The notes below the pieces were generated by a model. That model was not told the DNA's origin, made no database searches, and saw only the letters and a program-made list of their open reading frames with translations. Positions 23,901-35,035 of a DNA stretch of 64,000 nucleotides are shown piece after piece. A program made the translations under genes and the position numbers. Origin of the DNA: Takakia lepidozioides (taxonomy: Eukaryota; Streptophyta; Takakiopsida; Takakiales; Takakiaceae); assembly GCA_030704615.1 (NCBI GenBank), contig CM060734.1, positions 62,698,042-62,762,041 on the forward strand, in the 5' to 3' direction. How positions within the stretch are numbered: the stretch's first letter is position 1; each line of letters opens with the position of its first letter.

Positions 23901-25382
23901 TTGGTCCAGCATCTAGAGGAACATGTCTGGCCCGCTTTTGAATTTGTGGGGTGGTTGGCTTCTGTAGTTGAGCACAGCTGGCATTCAGCATGTTGGAATG
24001 TACAGTCCAATGCACTCCGCTAACAAGGTATGTTCTGGCCCTTGGATTTCAATGTGGTATATTCTGTCACTGAAAGACTTCTTGGAAGCTATGAGTGGGG
24101 TTATGAAAGAGTTCTTTCCGATTCAGTGGGTGGCACCGAGATCATTCAGCAGCTCCAAAACTGTGATTGTGTGTGATGGTAGTTTTTCACCTGTGCTTTT
24201 TGAGTGTTCCGGAATAACATGAAAAATTCCATGGTGCTGTCTCTTGGGTGCAGTTGAAGTCTTTATTGACATTCCAAAACGACCCTGCCTGTATGGTGCT
24301 GGTGATGGATGGAAGCGGTGCCCTAGGTTTAGACTTGAGCTTTGTAACTCATGTTTACCTCATGGAGCCAATTTGGGATCGAAGGTGAAATCTTTCTCTA
24401 TGTTTGTGACAGTATATTTTTAGTCGAATGGTTATGATGCATTGGTTACTTTGGCTCTTAATCTTGCATCAGTAACACCTACTATGGGCATGCTTGATAG
24501 TTTGATGGGCTCCTATGAAGCCTGTACTGCCCTCCTTTTGGCATATCCTACAATCATATAGGGGATACTACAATGTTTGCTTGAAGTAGTAAATCCAATT
24601 CTGAACAATCCAACCTATAGTCAAGTGCAAAATTATTTGAATTATTTCTATGATCATGTAGTACCTTGGTCCATCAATAGCTTCCAAGCTGATAGTTAGT
24701 TCCTGTGTGTCAAACAGCATGGAAGAACAAGTTGTGAGTAGGGCGCATCGTATGGGGGCTACTCGCCCTGTTCTTGTTGAGACTTTGGCTATGCGAGGTA
24801 CTATTGAGGAACAGATGTTGGATTTCCTACAGGTATTTCCTGGTCTCGTGACTTATGCGTTCACCTTAGATGGGAGATGGGGAGAGAGGTACACATTGTC
24901 CCAGGGAGAAAGTCATGAATTGACATTCGCTGAGTTTTCTTGCTATGATGTAACCTCCAGATACGGATGGTCTCAGCCACCAGGGTGTATGAGACCCGAC
25001 AGCTAGGCATGTGAACTTGGTGGCAGATGACAATGCTCTGACAGGAATGAAGTGTTGGGATGAGGGCTAGCATTGATATCATATAGCAGAAAGCTTGAGG
25101 TCGATTGAGCAGTATTGCTATAATGGAAACGTTTGTCATGAGTGTGGGTGTGATTGCACTTACAGCCACCTGTTGACTGAGGGACAGAGATTTGAAGTAG
25201 GGGGTTCTCTGACTACGCAAGTTGGAATTCAGGATTCAGGTCAGCAAAGCAAGGCGCCTCATAGGGATGGACATGACATGGGCGGCCGGGCCAATCAACG
25301 CTCCTTGCATGACCCTGCTGAAAGTAGCTATCTAGCATGCCTTGATTTTGTTCGAACTGGCACCAAAACTGTGATTGCTTGA
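17960..25382 (+). CDS. F-box + CW zinc finger + SNF2 helicase protein (At3g54460-like)
   Basis: A nuclear SNF2-family ATPase of the type annotated in Arabidopsis as At3g54460. Exons: 17960-18690, 18940-19393, 19783-22112, 22349-22562, 23320-23577, 23968-24027, 24254-24384, 24718-24832, and a last one ending at 25382. Phases join through exon 8 (about 1431 codons); the acceptor of the last exon is unresolved, but the SLHDPAESSYLA..DFVR block matches the family C-terminus. Domains: F-box near residues 330-375 (IWDVPDEVVMTILSRLLP); Walker A near 440 (DEPGLGKT); CW finger near 690-735 (WVQCDACTKWRKLPNG); DEGH box near 953; LTGTPTPN; a RING-like cysteine cluster in exon 4 (WCRLPIVTPCRHLLCMSC); helicase C motifs KAIVFSQFLEH, MDGSGALGLDLSFVTHVYLM and SRAHRMGATRPVLVETLAMR. 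The ATG was chosen as the first in frame (context GGAGATGGAGG). Confidence 0.9.
22729..22754. repeat. (CT)n microsatellite in an intron
   Basis: An uninterrupted CT dinucleotide run within intron 4 of the SNF2 gene. Confidence 0.95.
22915..23100. repeat. Two tandem copies of an intronic dispersed repeat
   Basis: Copies at about 22918-22997 and 23018-23098 share TTCCG.(C/T)CAAA.TGGGC, then GGGTC, GGCCAC.AGGCTGCGGCAA, ACAA.GTCTT and GAGTACATTC. A third, more diverged copy lies at about 28405-28475 (CTTCCAAACTGGCTCCGGGG...GGCCACAAGGCTACAACAAG). It looks like a short interspersed element of unknown class. Confidence 0.7.
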
Positions 25383-25446
25383 TTGAGTGGTACAGTGGAA
25401 GGATCATCTGATATTTATGTGCTCTGAGGTAAGCAGAAGTCATTGT
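24251..25446 (+). repeat. Segmental duplication, copy 1 (authentic SNF2 3' exons)
   Basis: This block covers SNF2 exons 7 to 9, their introns and some 3' flank. It is repeated almost base for base at 31988-33109, introns included. Relative to copy 2 it carries two extra segments of about 20 and 54 bp just before the last coding block. Confidence 0.95.
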
Positions 25447-26419
25447 ATGGGGCACATTGAAGCTGGGAGTGCAAGAGAGCATCGGGCATGTGCTCAGCAC
25501 AATGCATCTTTCCCCTGATATCTGTTTGGAAGCCTCTCACTCCTGGATGGGAGACAGCTTTACAAAAGTAGACAAAACATCATGGGTGAGCCATGCAGCT
25601 GGTCCATCCAGTGACTGCGACATCCGTGAGCTACTGCATTACACCACTTGAACTTCATTTCCACGATCAACTGAAGTGCAGAAATGCTGATGTAATGAGT
25701 GTGGAATAACACCGGCCACCGTATGTGCCTATGTGAAGTATGTGGCCTCCTTTTTGTAGAGTTTTGGGATCAATGTTTGGTATTTTCCATTCCGGCAGTT
25801 GATGTGGTAAACATATTTGAGTACATCTTGGTTGGGGCTGCAAAGGTGGCACAGCTAGGTGTTTTTATATTTATTTTCCATTTATTGAGTTCTTTTGATT
25901 GGCAAAGGTCTCTAATACAGGGCAAGTGTACACTGGATACCTTTGGGATAGCTTGGAGATTACATCCCATTTTGGATTAAAGTTTGTTTAGGGAGGGATG
26001 GTGAAGTTAGTTTATGGAGGTCTTTGATTGTTACTAAGTATGGGCTGCAGTTATACTACACCAACAAAGATCTACAGCAGTGCAAATGTCAAAAAGGCTT
26101 GTATTTTTTTCGAACATGGCAGACAAATAGTTTAGTAGTTACAGTGGCGCGACAGTGTTCAAGACGGTTCAGTTTGTCACTGCAGTAAAGGAGGTGGAGA
26201 CTGGAGAAGCTGTCAATGCTGACTCTAGATGTTATCAGAAGTGGTGTGGATTATGGATTTGGTACCTAATCTCCAGATCTCAAAGAAGAAAGAAAGCAAG
26301 AAACTATCTACCATCCGTAGGGGCCGAAAAGGGCCTCTGCAGCACAGTAGAACAACAACAGAACAACTTAGAAAACAAAATCAAACAGAGATAAAACATA
26401 ACATTCATAGAATGCACAC
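25447..26419. other. 3' flank of the SNF2 gene, no gene supported
   Basis: Short frames on both strands have no family signature. The 3' UTR of the SNF2 gene probably lies in the first part. Confidence 0.4.
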
Positions 26420-29093
26420 CTAAGACGCTGTTTGCCGTAGCGTTGTGGCCATAGATGCAATGTAATATTCCTGGAGGAAAACACCACAAGCAGAAGATTA
26501 CAAGGCATACTGACTTGCCACTATGTAGAGAGGCATGGTGGTCCGGGGTCTGTGGATGGGAAGGGGACAATGCCGATAACCCAGGAATATTGAGGGCGGG
26601 TGCCTGTATCGTAGACGGATTGGATGCAGGAGAATGTGATGGTATTGTCAAAGGTATAATGGCACCAGAGAGGTGGAGAGATGGAGGGGTTTTGAGGGTG
26701 GTGCTTGGCTACGTCGATTTCCCTTGGCCGGTCGTTCGGGGATGCTGCGGATGGACAGAACCAAACTTGCAGTGGCTCTATTCCACAAGGCTTGACATTG
26801 GGTGGTTGAATCAGCAATTTCCAGCCATCAAGGAAGACAAAACCAACCTACAAGCACAGCATCATGCCGTTTGTAAGCGACGCAAAGCACTTGTGAGGAA
26901 CAACCATGAAATGAGAAAGGGAGGACCAGTTGAGGAGAAGAATGTGTATAATACCCAGTCAAACTAGTCACACTGGACAGCCCATAAATACATACTTCAC
27001 AATAGGCATTCATCTACATTGTTGTATTGCAGCAGATTCATTGCACAAACAGAGAAGTTCAAATCTGGCTTTTGTGAGGGAGGATCTATCTGCCATTGAT
27101 CCAGACATTCTTCCACCATAAGCTGTCATTCCATCCATAAAGATTTCCATAAGGCCTTGTCTCACCTTCTGCTTGAGATAAAGATACTCAAGGAAAACCT
27201 TCCATTCATCTCTCTCACCACCAGGGCCCCGCTTACAAAGCTCAAAAGAGGGATATAGCTCATTGGAAGCAGCATGATCAGATGCCTTGTCATATGCCTT
27301 GATGTGTAATGTGGCTGGCCTGTCCAACAACAAGAGAGGTTGACTTGAGCAGAGTGAGAAACGATATAAAAAACAACACAGTTGCCAACATAGAACAAAC
27401 ATTGAGTACTGCAAAGCTGTTCTCAACTTCAAATAAAAGAAAACTGTCAGGCACAAGGATTATAGCCCAATAAGCATATATACAAAAGAAGAGAAGGCAA
27501 TAGACCGCAACTTACAGTTTGATTGGTGGAGCCACCAGACATGCCACACAACTTATTGCCTTGCATCTCTCATCAAGAATCCTACCCATGCTGGTACCTC
27601 TGCTGCCACACCACATATATGCCAGAACTGCATTAGACTGCTAGAGACAAGGCATTGAACCCAAAACTCAACATCCTGTTTATGAAACTTGGAAAATTTG
27701 TATGATCACTCATTTTGAAGTGGCTACTGTCCCTCTCTACCCTCCCCATAGCCTGCCTCCCTCCTTTCCTCAACCTGCCCTGGAATAGTGAGGTCTGAGA
27801 CACCCAGAACTCGAATTGTTTTTTTCAAAATATTCAAATGAATCTCATGCAAACAAGGTCTAAGAGAACAATCTCTGTCTCCCATGATCTACATGACAAG
27901 CTTACAGCTGGAAGTATAGCTCGCCATAGTTGACACCTAGGATAGGGTCATGTGCATATAAGGTCATGCATACACCAATGACGTAACATTCAAATGTATA
28001 TTCTCATCAACTCAGTAATCTTGCTGTGGAAACTTCCACTGTTTCCGGATATCAGACATTTCCAGTTTGCAAAATTGGCTAACCCTATATTTTTGTCCTA
28101 TTTTTCTTTGAAGTTCAAGATGTACGGCAAAACTATGTTCACACCCACATTAAGCATCTCAGTCTTTGCATATACCCAAAGGACCTCTTATTTTTTGCAG
28201 CAGATCTCTGTGTTACATGTGGTGTCTAGGGATGAATGCGTCCCAGTTGGTATCAATGGACAGAAACAACACAGAAAGTGTCTAACACATTGAGGAATGT
28301 CACCTGATCTTGGCAACATCTCCAAACTCCTCACACTTGCAATCACACGTTTTGTCTCTATGTCTCTCTCCTTCTCTCTTCGCTCTTATTTTTCTGTCCC
28401 CCCACCATTCTCCTTCCAAACTGGCTCCGGGGTATATGGCCACAAGGCTACAACAAGCAAAATCTAATGAATACATCTCCATCCTGATTACTTATGGGTT
28501 GAGTTTGCATATTCACCCCACAGCCGGCTCAGGAGAATTTTAGTATCCTGCAGGGACATTGCCCAAAGGGAACTATCAATAAGTACTTTCCCTCTTATTT
28601 CATTCATCAACTTTTTGGACGTTAGGAGAGAGGAAGCAAAACCTCATAAGTTCCTTTCTTCATTTCATTTCATTTCTTGGTGGTTCTACTGTCCTTCTAT
28701 TGTTTTCGCATGGACCCTGTATGGACGATGTTCTTCCGAGCAACTGTTGTACACGCAAACCAAATCTTCCGTCTAGCATTGACAGGCTGAAACAGTAGGG
28801 TTGGGACAAGTGATACTGACCTTCCTCTGCAAGTCTGTTCAAATCCATGGAGTTCTCAAAATGCGGAGCAGCTCGATTTCACCTGCATAACAAATTTTCC
28901 GGAGAAATTTAAAAGACTCTGCCAATCCTCTCCCTCTCAGGAATTCCATAATAATTTTAATCCTTTCATGTGCAGCAGCTGGGTAAGCCTTCATCTGAGC
29001 ATTCTTAGCTTCTGGGACTGTATTCTGAATTATATCGTTTGGGTGACTTTCCTTGTCTTTTTTGGCTTTCATGCATTTGTGACGGAAATTTGC
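26420..29093 (-). CDS. Unrecognised multi-exon gene or gene remnant
   Basis: Four minus-strand segments look like real exons with good splice signals. In transcript order they are 28883-29093 (reads RHKCMKAKKDKE and HERIKIIMEFLRGRGLAESF; donor GCAG|GTGAAA), 27516-27581 (LDERCKAISCVACLVAPPIK), 27166-27319 (TLHIKAYDKASDHAASNELY and EWKVFLEYLYLKQK; donor AAG|GTGAGA) and 26420-26470 (EYYIASMATTLRQTAS then stop; acceptor CCTCCAG). The last three join in phase. The link from the first to the second is not established, and upstream exons were not found. I do not recognise the family. It lies between the two copies of the SNF2 duplication. Confidence 0.4.
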
Positions 29094-29334
29094 CTGTGAG
29101 GCTGTCCTTGTTGCCTGATCAAACTTCAGCAGTGGTATTTTGGTTGAATTGATTAATTTGTTAGGGGTGAGACTGGTGCAGATAAGTCATTATCCCAAGG
29201 GCTACAAACAGGATAAAATTGTAGGGATGGGGCTAAATGAAGAAGAGCTCAAGCGCAATTCGATACAGGGGCCTGTCTTTCTGTGGCATTATTGCATCTT
29301 TGTTGTGGCAGTTCAAGCAGTGGGTTTTGCTCAG

Positions 29335-30365
29335 AAAATTGGGACTTAGTGGATGTAGCAGTATGCAATGATGTTAACCATCATTTGCTGTCCTGGCTTT
29401 CACTGGAGCATTTTTCAGGTAAGTGTTGACTACTTGGCAAAACCACTGGAAGTTTGATGCATGGAGGGTTGGCTATTATGAGGTATGTCGGTGGCTTACT
29501 TGTAGCATTGGTAGGAATATTCAAGCAGGAAGTGTTTTGATTGAGACTTAGCAACCAACCAGTATCCCAGTGCTTAAAACACCATGGTCAGACTACGTAG
29601 TGTGTGTTCAATCTGGAGTTTAAGGAAGCCATATTATCCAATGTACCATTGTCGAGTGTAGATGTCTCTGCTACATGCACACTATTTTCATGAGCCAGGG
29701 ATCACTTTCCATGAGCTATGGGTATACACCAGCACGTTCTATCGACCATCTCTTAAGGTCAGTCTCGGGTGGAGAAGACAATCTGGGTAGCAAGATGGCT
29801 ACCAGAGAAACCATTATGAGAATGATCATACTCTCATCTGAAAGTAGGTACTCCGTGGACTAGAAAATCATCACCCTCCTTCTGCCCCCTCATTGGAGTC
29901 GATATCGGCAGTTCTCATGGTTGAGGAATGTCTACGTCATCTTAACTATCATGCTCTGCTTGGATTACAGTACTTGGTGAACTTCTGGGACCGCATAGCA
30001 ATGGTTTCCAGTTAACCGTGATGTTTTGTTTGCTTACTCAGTTTTTCAAATCGATGCTTTTGGACAAAAGCCATCTCAATCTGGACATCTACAGGAGATG
30101 TAGACCATGTATGGATTGTAGGTTCATACTTCCATTTTGCTAAAGGCTTTGAAGCTCCTCAGGTAAGTAAAGTTGCTACAAACTGCTCATGGGAATTATT
30201 CTTTTAAAGGACTTGATTCGGCTGAAAATGGGATATTTGGCAATGTTACAAGTCTTCCTGTAGTTGAAATTTTGAAAAGATGGATTGCGACGATTAGCCT
30301 CAGTTTCATTCTTTCAGTATACAGCCAAAGAAGCCAGAACCCTGCTTAAAGCTTTGCCATTCAAG
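29335..30365 (+). CDS. Unrecognised exons on the plus strand
   Basis: Several short open segments are bounded by splice consensus: 29335-29418 (WDLVDVAVCNDVNHHLLSWL; donor CAG|GTAAGT), 29662-29757 (LLHAHYFHEPGITFHELWVY; donor AAG|GTCAGT), 29971-30003 (YLVNFWDRIAM), 30042-30163 (TSTGDVDHVWIVGSYFHFAK; donor CAG|GTAAGT) and about 30317-30365 (YTAKEARTLLKALPFK; donor AAG|GTGAGA). The reading phases do not all join, so at least one exon or boundary is wrong or missing, or the gene is decayed. Further candidate exons follow to about 30812. No family was recognised. Confidence 0.3.
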
Positions 30366-30819
30366 GTGAGATGGGAGAGGACGGTAAATGGTCAGGCTAT
30401 AACTTCATGCGTGGAAACTGGAATTCGATATGGGAGTTGGGTATTTGGGCACAGACCTGTGGGAAATAAGGCAATAACTTACCATATGCAATGACATTCT
30501 TCCTTCTGTGTAGATACTACCGCATCAAACATGCAAGCTATTACCCAGCAAGTTCCACTGAAATTTAGTAATAAGACTACTTGTAGAATTGTGCAATCTT
30601 CCATAGCCTCCACTCCTCAGCAGGCAACTGCTTGGCTGCCTTTAGATCCACCATGGTAACCACCTTTGGCTTCTAAATGTACAATTTACTTCTACCTGCG
30701 TTGAGAAATACTGGATTTTGTGACAACAGAAGCTGCAATTCTGCATACAGCTGCAAATTGAACCCATTAAGCCATTTCCTGCCGTCTTATTAGCTCCACA
30801 CTATGCCTTGATGGTCAGG

Positions 30820-31987
30820 GACTCGGTAGGTGGGGGTGAACAGGGAGGTAGTGACGGGTTACCCAAGCATGGAAAGGGAACACTTTTGTAAGGAAATAAA
30901 TGAATGGAATTGTTTTTGGGGCCCTGGAGGCAACTTCATTAGTACTGGTCTCACAGAGCATGCACACAAGCGGATGACTAGACAGTTTGTCATCACATGT
31001 TCATCACCCGCTGCTAGTCCTGAAGTGCAGAGCGCAGGCTCAGAAGGGCCGTTCTCTCTTTTCGTGCGCTTGCGTGTTTGTAAATGTGTACGTTTGTGGA
31101 GTGCCTGCAGACAAGGTGTACCGCTCACACCATCATCGTCCTCTCAGCATCCGACTGCATGACCAGCCTCGGTAACGACACACACAGCCCTCGATGTATA
31201 TCCAGAGTTGTATGTGTCCTTACTGAGGCTGCTCATGGAGTCGCTTCCAAACTCAGGTCTCACGAAGAAGGAAATGGTGTTTAAACGTCCAAGTAAGTAG
31301 AATTACATAGATTCTATAGTTCTTGTTCTGATCTGACACACCCCCTCACTAAAAAACCCCACCTTTGGTACTCTAGGTTTGTTGGGGGAAGGATATATAC
31401 ATCAACTGCGCGCAACGGTGTGCGGCAGTCTCTCTCTTGGACGGTACCCTTTGCCCTCATCCAGAAACTCGCCATGCCCCCCCTGCTCTTAGTACTTCTA
31501 GAACAACCACAAAGCATCCATCAACGGGGCTCGCAAAAATGAAAAATGAAAGATGCAAACCGGTTGACGGCAGACAAGCGTGTGAAGGTGAAGAAGAGTA
31601 GGCAGTAGATCAGGCAGGTATTTGACAAGGTTGTGGCAGCATCCTCACTACTTCCATTTCCCCGCACCCCGTGTGGCTCCTTTGGAGGATCAACCACGTT
31701 CGCCTCTCTAACACGATCTAGTTCGCCTCTCTAACACTCTCCGCGCACAAGCTGTTCCACTCCAGCAACAATTGTACAACAACATCAGGCCCTATGTACC
31801 AGTCCAACACTGGTATATACGCTTGTGAAGGGCAGCTAACTCCACCCTTCCGTTATCTAAGGCGTGAAGTCGCAATTCCCTCTTTGCTCTCATTATTGAA
31901 TCCTCAAAGCCGCCCTGTTTTTGTATAGAGTAAGTCCCCCACCCCAGGGTGTTCCGCGGTGTGAGGGAGGAGACAGGACCCATGGTG
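30820..31987. other. Intergenic, no gene supported
   Basis: Mixed-composition DNA leading into the second copy of the SNF2 3' exons. Short frames occur on both strands without domains. A short direct repeat (TTCGCCTCTCTAACAC) appears twice near 31698-31735. Confidence 0.4.
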
Positions 31988-33109
31988 CAGTTGAAATCCT
32001 TACTGACATTCCAAAACGACCCTGCCTGTATGGTGCTGGTGATGGATGGAAGCGGTGCCCTAGGTTTAGACTTGAGCTTTGTAACTCATGTTTACCTCAT
32101 GGAGCCAATTTGGGATCGAAGGTGAAATCTTTCTCTATGTTTGTGACAGTATATTTTTAGTCGAATGGTTATGATGCATTGGTTACTTTGGCTCTTATTC
32201 TTGCATCAGTAACACCTACTATGGGCATGCTTGATAGTTTGATGGGCTCCTATGAAGCCTGTACTGCCCTCCTTTTGGCATATCCTACAATCATATAGGG
32301 GATACTACAATGTTTGCTTGAAGTAGTAAATCCAATTCTGAACAATCCAACCTATAGTCAAGTGCAAAATTATTTGAATTATTTCTATGATCATGTAGTA
32401 CCTTGGTCCATCAATAGCTTCCAAGCTGATAGTTAGTTCCTGTGTGTCAAACAGCATGGAAGAACAAGTTGTGAGTAGGGCGCATCGTATGGGGGCTACT
32501 CGCCCTGTTCTTGTTGAGACTTTGGCTATGCGAGGTACTATTGAGGAACAGATGTTGGATTTCCTACAGGTATTTCCTGGTCTCGTGACTTATGCGTTCA
32601 CCTTAGATGGGAGATGGGGAGAGAGGTACACATTGTCCCAGGGAGAAAGTCATGAATTGACATTCGCTGAGTTTTCTTGCTATGGTGTAACCTCCAGATA
32701 TGGATGGTCTCAGCCACCAGGGTGTATGCGACCCGAGAGCTAGGCATGTGAACTTGGTGGCAGATGACGTGTTGGGATGAGGGCTAGCATTGATATCATA
32801 TAGCAGAAAGCTGTGATTGCACTTACAGCCACCTGTTGACTGAGGGACAGAGATTCGAAGTAGGGGGTTCTCTGACTACGCAAGTTGGAATTCAGGATTC
32901 AGGTCAGCAAAGCAAGGCGCCTCATAGGGATGGACATGACATGGGCGGCCGGGCCAATCAACGCTCCTTGCATGACCCTGCTGAAAGTAGCTATCTAGCA
33001 CGCCTTGATTTTGTTCGAACTGGCACCAAAACTGTGATTGCTTGATTGAGTGGTACAGTGGAAGGATCATCTGATATTTATGTGCTCTGAGGTAAGCAGA
33101 AGTCATTGT
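31988..33109 (+). pseudogene. Segmental duplication, copy 2: SNF2 exons 7-9 without the rest of the gene
   Basis: A near-identical second copy of the end of the SNF2 helicase gene, including the helicase C motifs MDGSGALGLDLSF and SRAHRMGATRPVLVETLAMR and the last coding block. Intron sequence is equally conserved, so the copying was at DNA level and recent. Two deletions (about 20 and 54 bp) lie before the last block. No N-terminal helicase exons precede it, so it cannot encode an active ATPase alone. It could serve as alternative 3' exons for the upstream gene, or be inert. The right end abuts a LINE-like tail. Confidence 0.88.
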
Positions 33110-33366
33110 CTTGCATAAGATCTTTCTTACTGCTCTTTCAGCGTGCCCTACAATAGCAAGTTCTCTCTCTCGCAACCTCTGCTTTACCTTTATTCACTCC
33201 CTCCTTATCTACGGTTAGCAAGTTCGCTACGGCCACGGGATGTTCCCCCTTAGCCTCCACGGCCTTATGGGTGGTTATTTTTTCCACCGCTGTGACATCT
33301 TCTTTTAATTAATTTGACTAAAAGGGCCTCTGTCCCGTTCCCTAAATAAAAAATTTAAAAAAATAA
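33110..33366 (+). mobile_element. LINE-like 3' fragment with A-rich tail
   Basis: Starts exactly where the SNF2 duplication ends and finishes in GGGCCTCTGTCCCGTTCCCT followed by AAATAAAAAATTTAAAAAAA. The terminal 100 bp match the tail at 1926-2022. No reverse transcriptase is retained. Confidence 0.55.
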
Positions 33367-33949
33367 GTCAAAAACAAAAATAGCCTGTCAAAAGAAAGGC
33401 AGAAATTTCTGATAATTAGGGGTAATTTTAAGTCCCTAGGAGAGGCTCACAAAGCCTGAAAGGTACAGGTTATGAATAGAGAATCTACCAGAGATTACTG
33501 ATAGTTATTAGCAATTCTATTAGTAAGTCCACCTAGGAGAGGCTAAAAAAGGTACAAATTGTTAGTAGTTATCGTTAATCTTACTAGTTCCAACTAGGGG
33601 AGCCTCACGGAGGCACTGCCAGCCATTCTTTTTTGTGTTTCAAGCCTTAAACCTCTAAGTAGGCTCTCCCTCTTTGTTTCCTATGCGTGCTCTAGCCTCC
33701 ATTCTTAGTTTTCTTTTTTTTTCTTTTTTCCTTTTTTGACAAGGGTGTGTTGCGTAGACGGATATTTGGCTCAAATCCATTTTGGATAATGTGGGCATGC
33801 ACTTGCTTTCCCGTTTAGGGTCTTCATTCTTGATACACCCTTGTAAAATGCACAATTAAGTATTGGAGTCTGGCGGCCAAAATGAATTGCTAGTTCAAAA
33901 CATGTAGTGTCTGTTTGACTTGTTCTCCCTTACAGGAGTACCCGCAGCC
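33367..33949. other. Intergenic with diverged short repeats
   Basis: Words like CTAGGAGAGGCT(C/A)A and GTACA..TT recur at about 33436-33470, 33534-33560 and 33595-33615, suggesting an old tandem repeat. A pyrimidine-rich tract lies at about 33705-33738. No gene is seen. Confidence 0.4.
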
Positions 33950-34309
33950 ACAGCAGTGCCAAAAAAGTGCTACATAAGCTTATGACTAAATGACTACACC
34001 ATTACTATACATTGATGACATGCCATAGAAGCTTATGACTACATGAGTACATGAGGTTTCACAGCTCTGTTTATATGACAGCTACATCACTACACGTGGC
34101 ATCTTAAAGCATATACATGAATGGGTTCATCCATTTATTCTTAACGAAGCACTTGCGTCATTGGAATGACACAAAGTGCAAAAAGTTAAAAAATTCAAAA
34201 AGTTGCTTTAGGGTTGCCCACGTTGAGCCGTGAAGAGAGGGTTGGGCCTTAGCCTCCTTTTGTCTCCCGTGCTACGATCTGTTTTGTTTTCGTAATATCG
34301 AGCCGAAGC

Positions 34310-35035
34310 AGTGAGAACTTATGTCGTGGAACGCCATGATCACATGATATGCAATGCAGGGGCGTGGGATAAAGGCTTTACGAGCAAACGATGCAGGAAG
34401 GACGAGGATATGCACATCGGGGGCGGGGTACAAAGGCTTCGGAGACGTATGAGCAAATAAGAGGGAAAGGATGAAGCCGGACCGGGTTGTGTTTGCAATG
34501 CGTGTGTAGGCCTGGCAGCCCTGGAAAAGGGCATAGAGGTGCATGGCGACATCGTCAGAGCTGGAATTGTACCCAATGCCATTCTGAACAATACCCTCGT
34601 GGACATGTATGCCAAATGTGGCAGTATTGAGGATACAAACGGAGTGTTTGAGAATATGGTTGAACGAGATGTCGTGTATCTCGTGTCTTGGAGTGTCATG
34701 ATCGTTGGATAATCCCCAGCGGGATGGAGGCATTGGAGATCTATGAGCAAATGATGCGGGAAGGGGTAAAGCCAGACCTAATCACGTTCGTTTGTATATG
34801 CAATGCGTGTACGAGCCTGGCAGCCCTGGAAAAGGGCAAAGGTGACATCATCAGAGCTGGAATTGTACCCGACATCATTCTGAACAATGCACTCGTGGAC
34901 ATGTATGCGAAATGTGGGTGCAGTGCGATGATTGCAGGATATGCACAACAAGGGTGCAGGATGGAGGCTTTGGAGACCTATGAGCACCTTCTTCAACACA
35001 TTTCAGCCTGTTTTCCCTATTATCAGAGTCGTCCC
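34310..35035 (+). pseudogene. PPR repeat fragments, array 1
   Basis: Frames recovered piecewise encode PLS-type pentatricopeptide motifs: LAALEKG, VHGDIVRAGIVP, LVDMYAKCGSIED, VERDVV, ALEIYEQMMREGVKPDLITF, NNALVDMYAKCGC, MIAGYAQQG. Such proteins bind organellar RNA for editing and processing. Frames are broken several times, no N-terminal targeting sequence is seen, and there is no E/DYW domain. The fragment ends in a reiterated CACCTTCTTCAACACATTTC module. This is a captured or decayed fragment, not a working gene. Confidence 0.85.

Noticed and set aside
31790-31810. CCAGTCCAACACTGGT shared with 57183-57198
   Set aside because: A short imperfect palindrome; flanks do not match, so chance is likely.
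34272-34750. Minus-strand frames over the PPR arrays
   Set aside because: The plus strand carries the recognisable PPR motifs; these frames are its complement.
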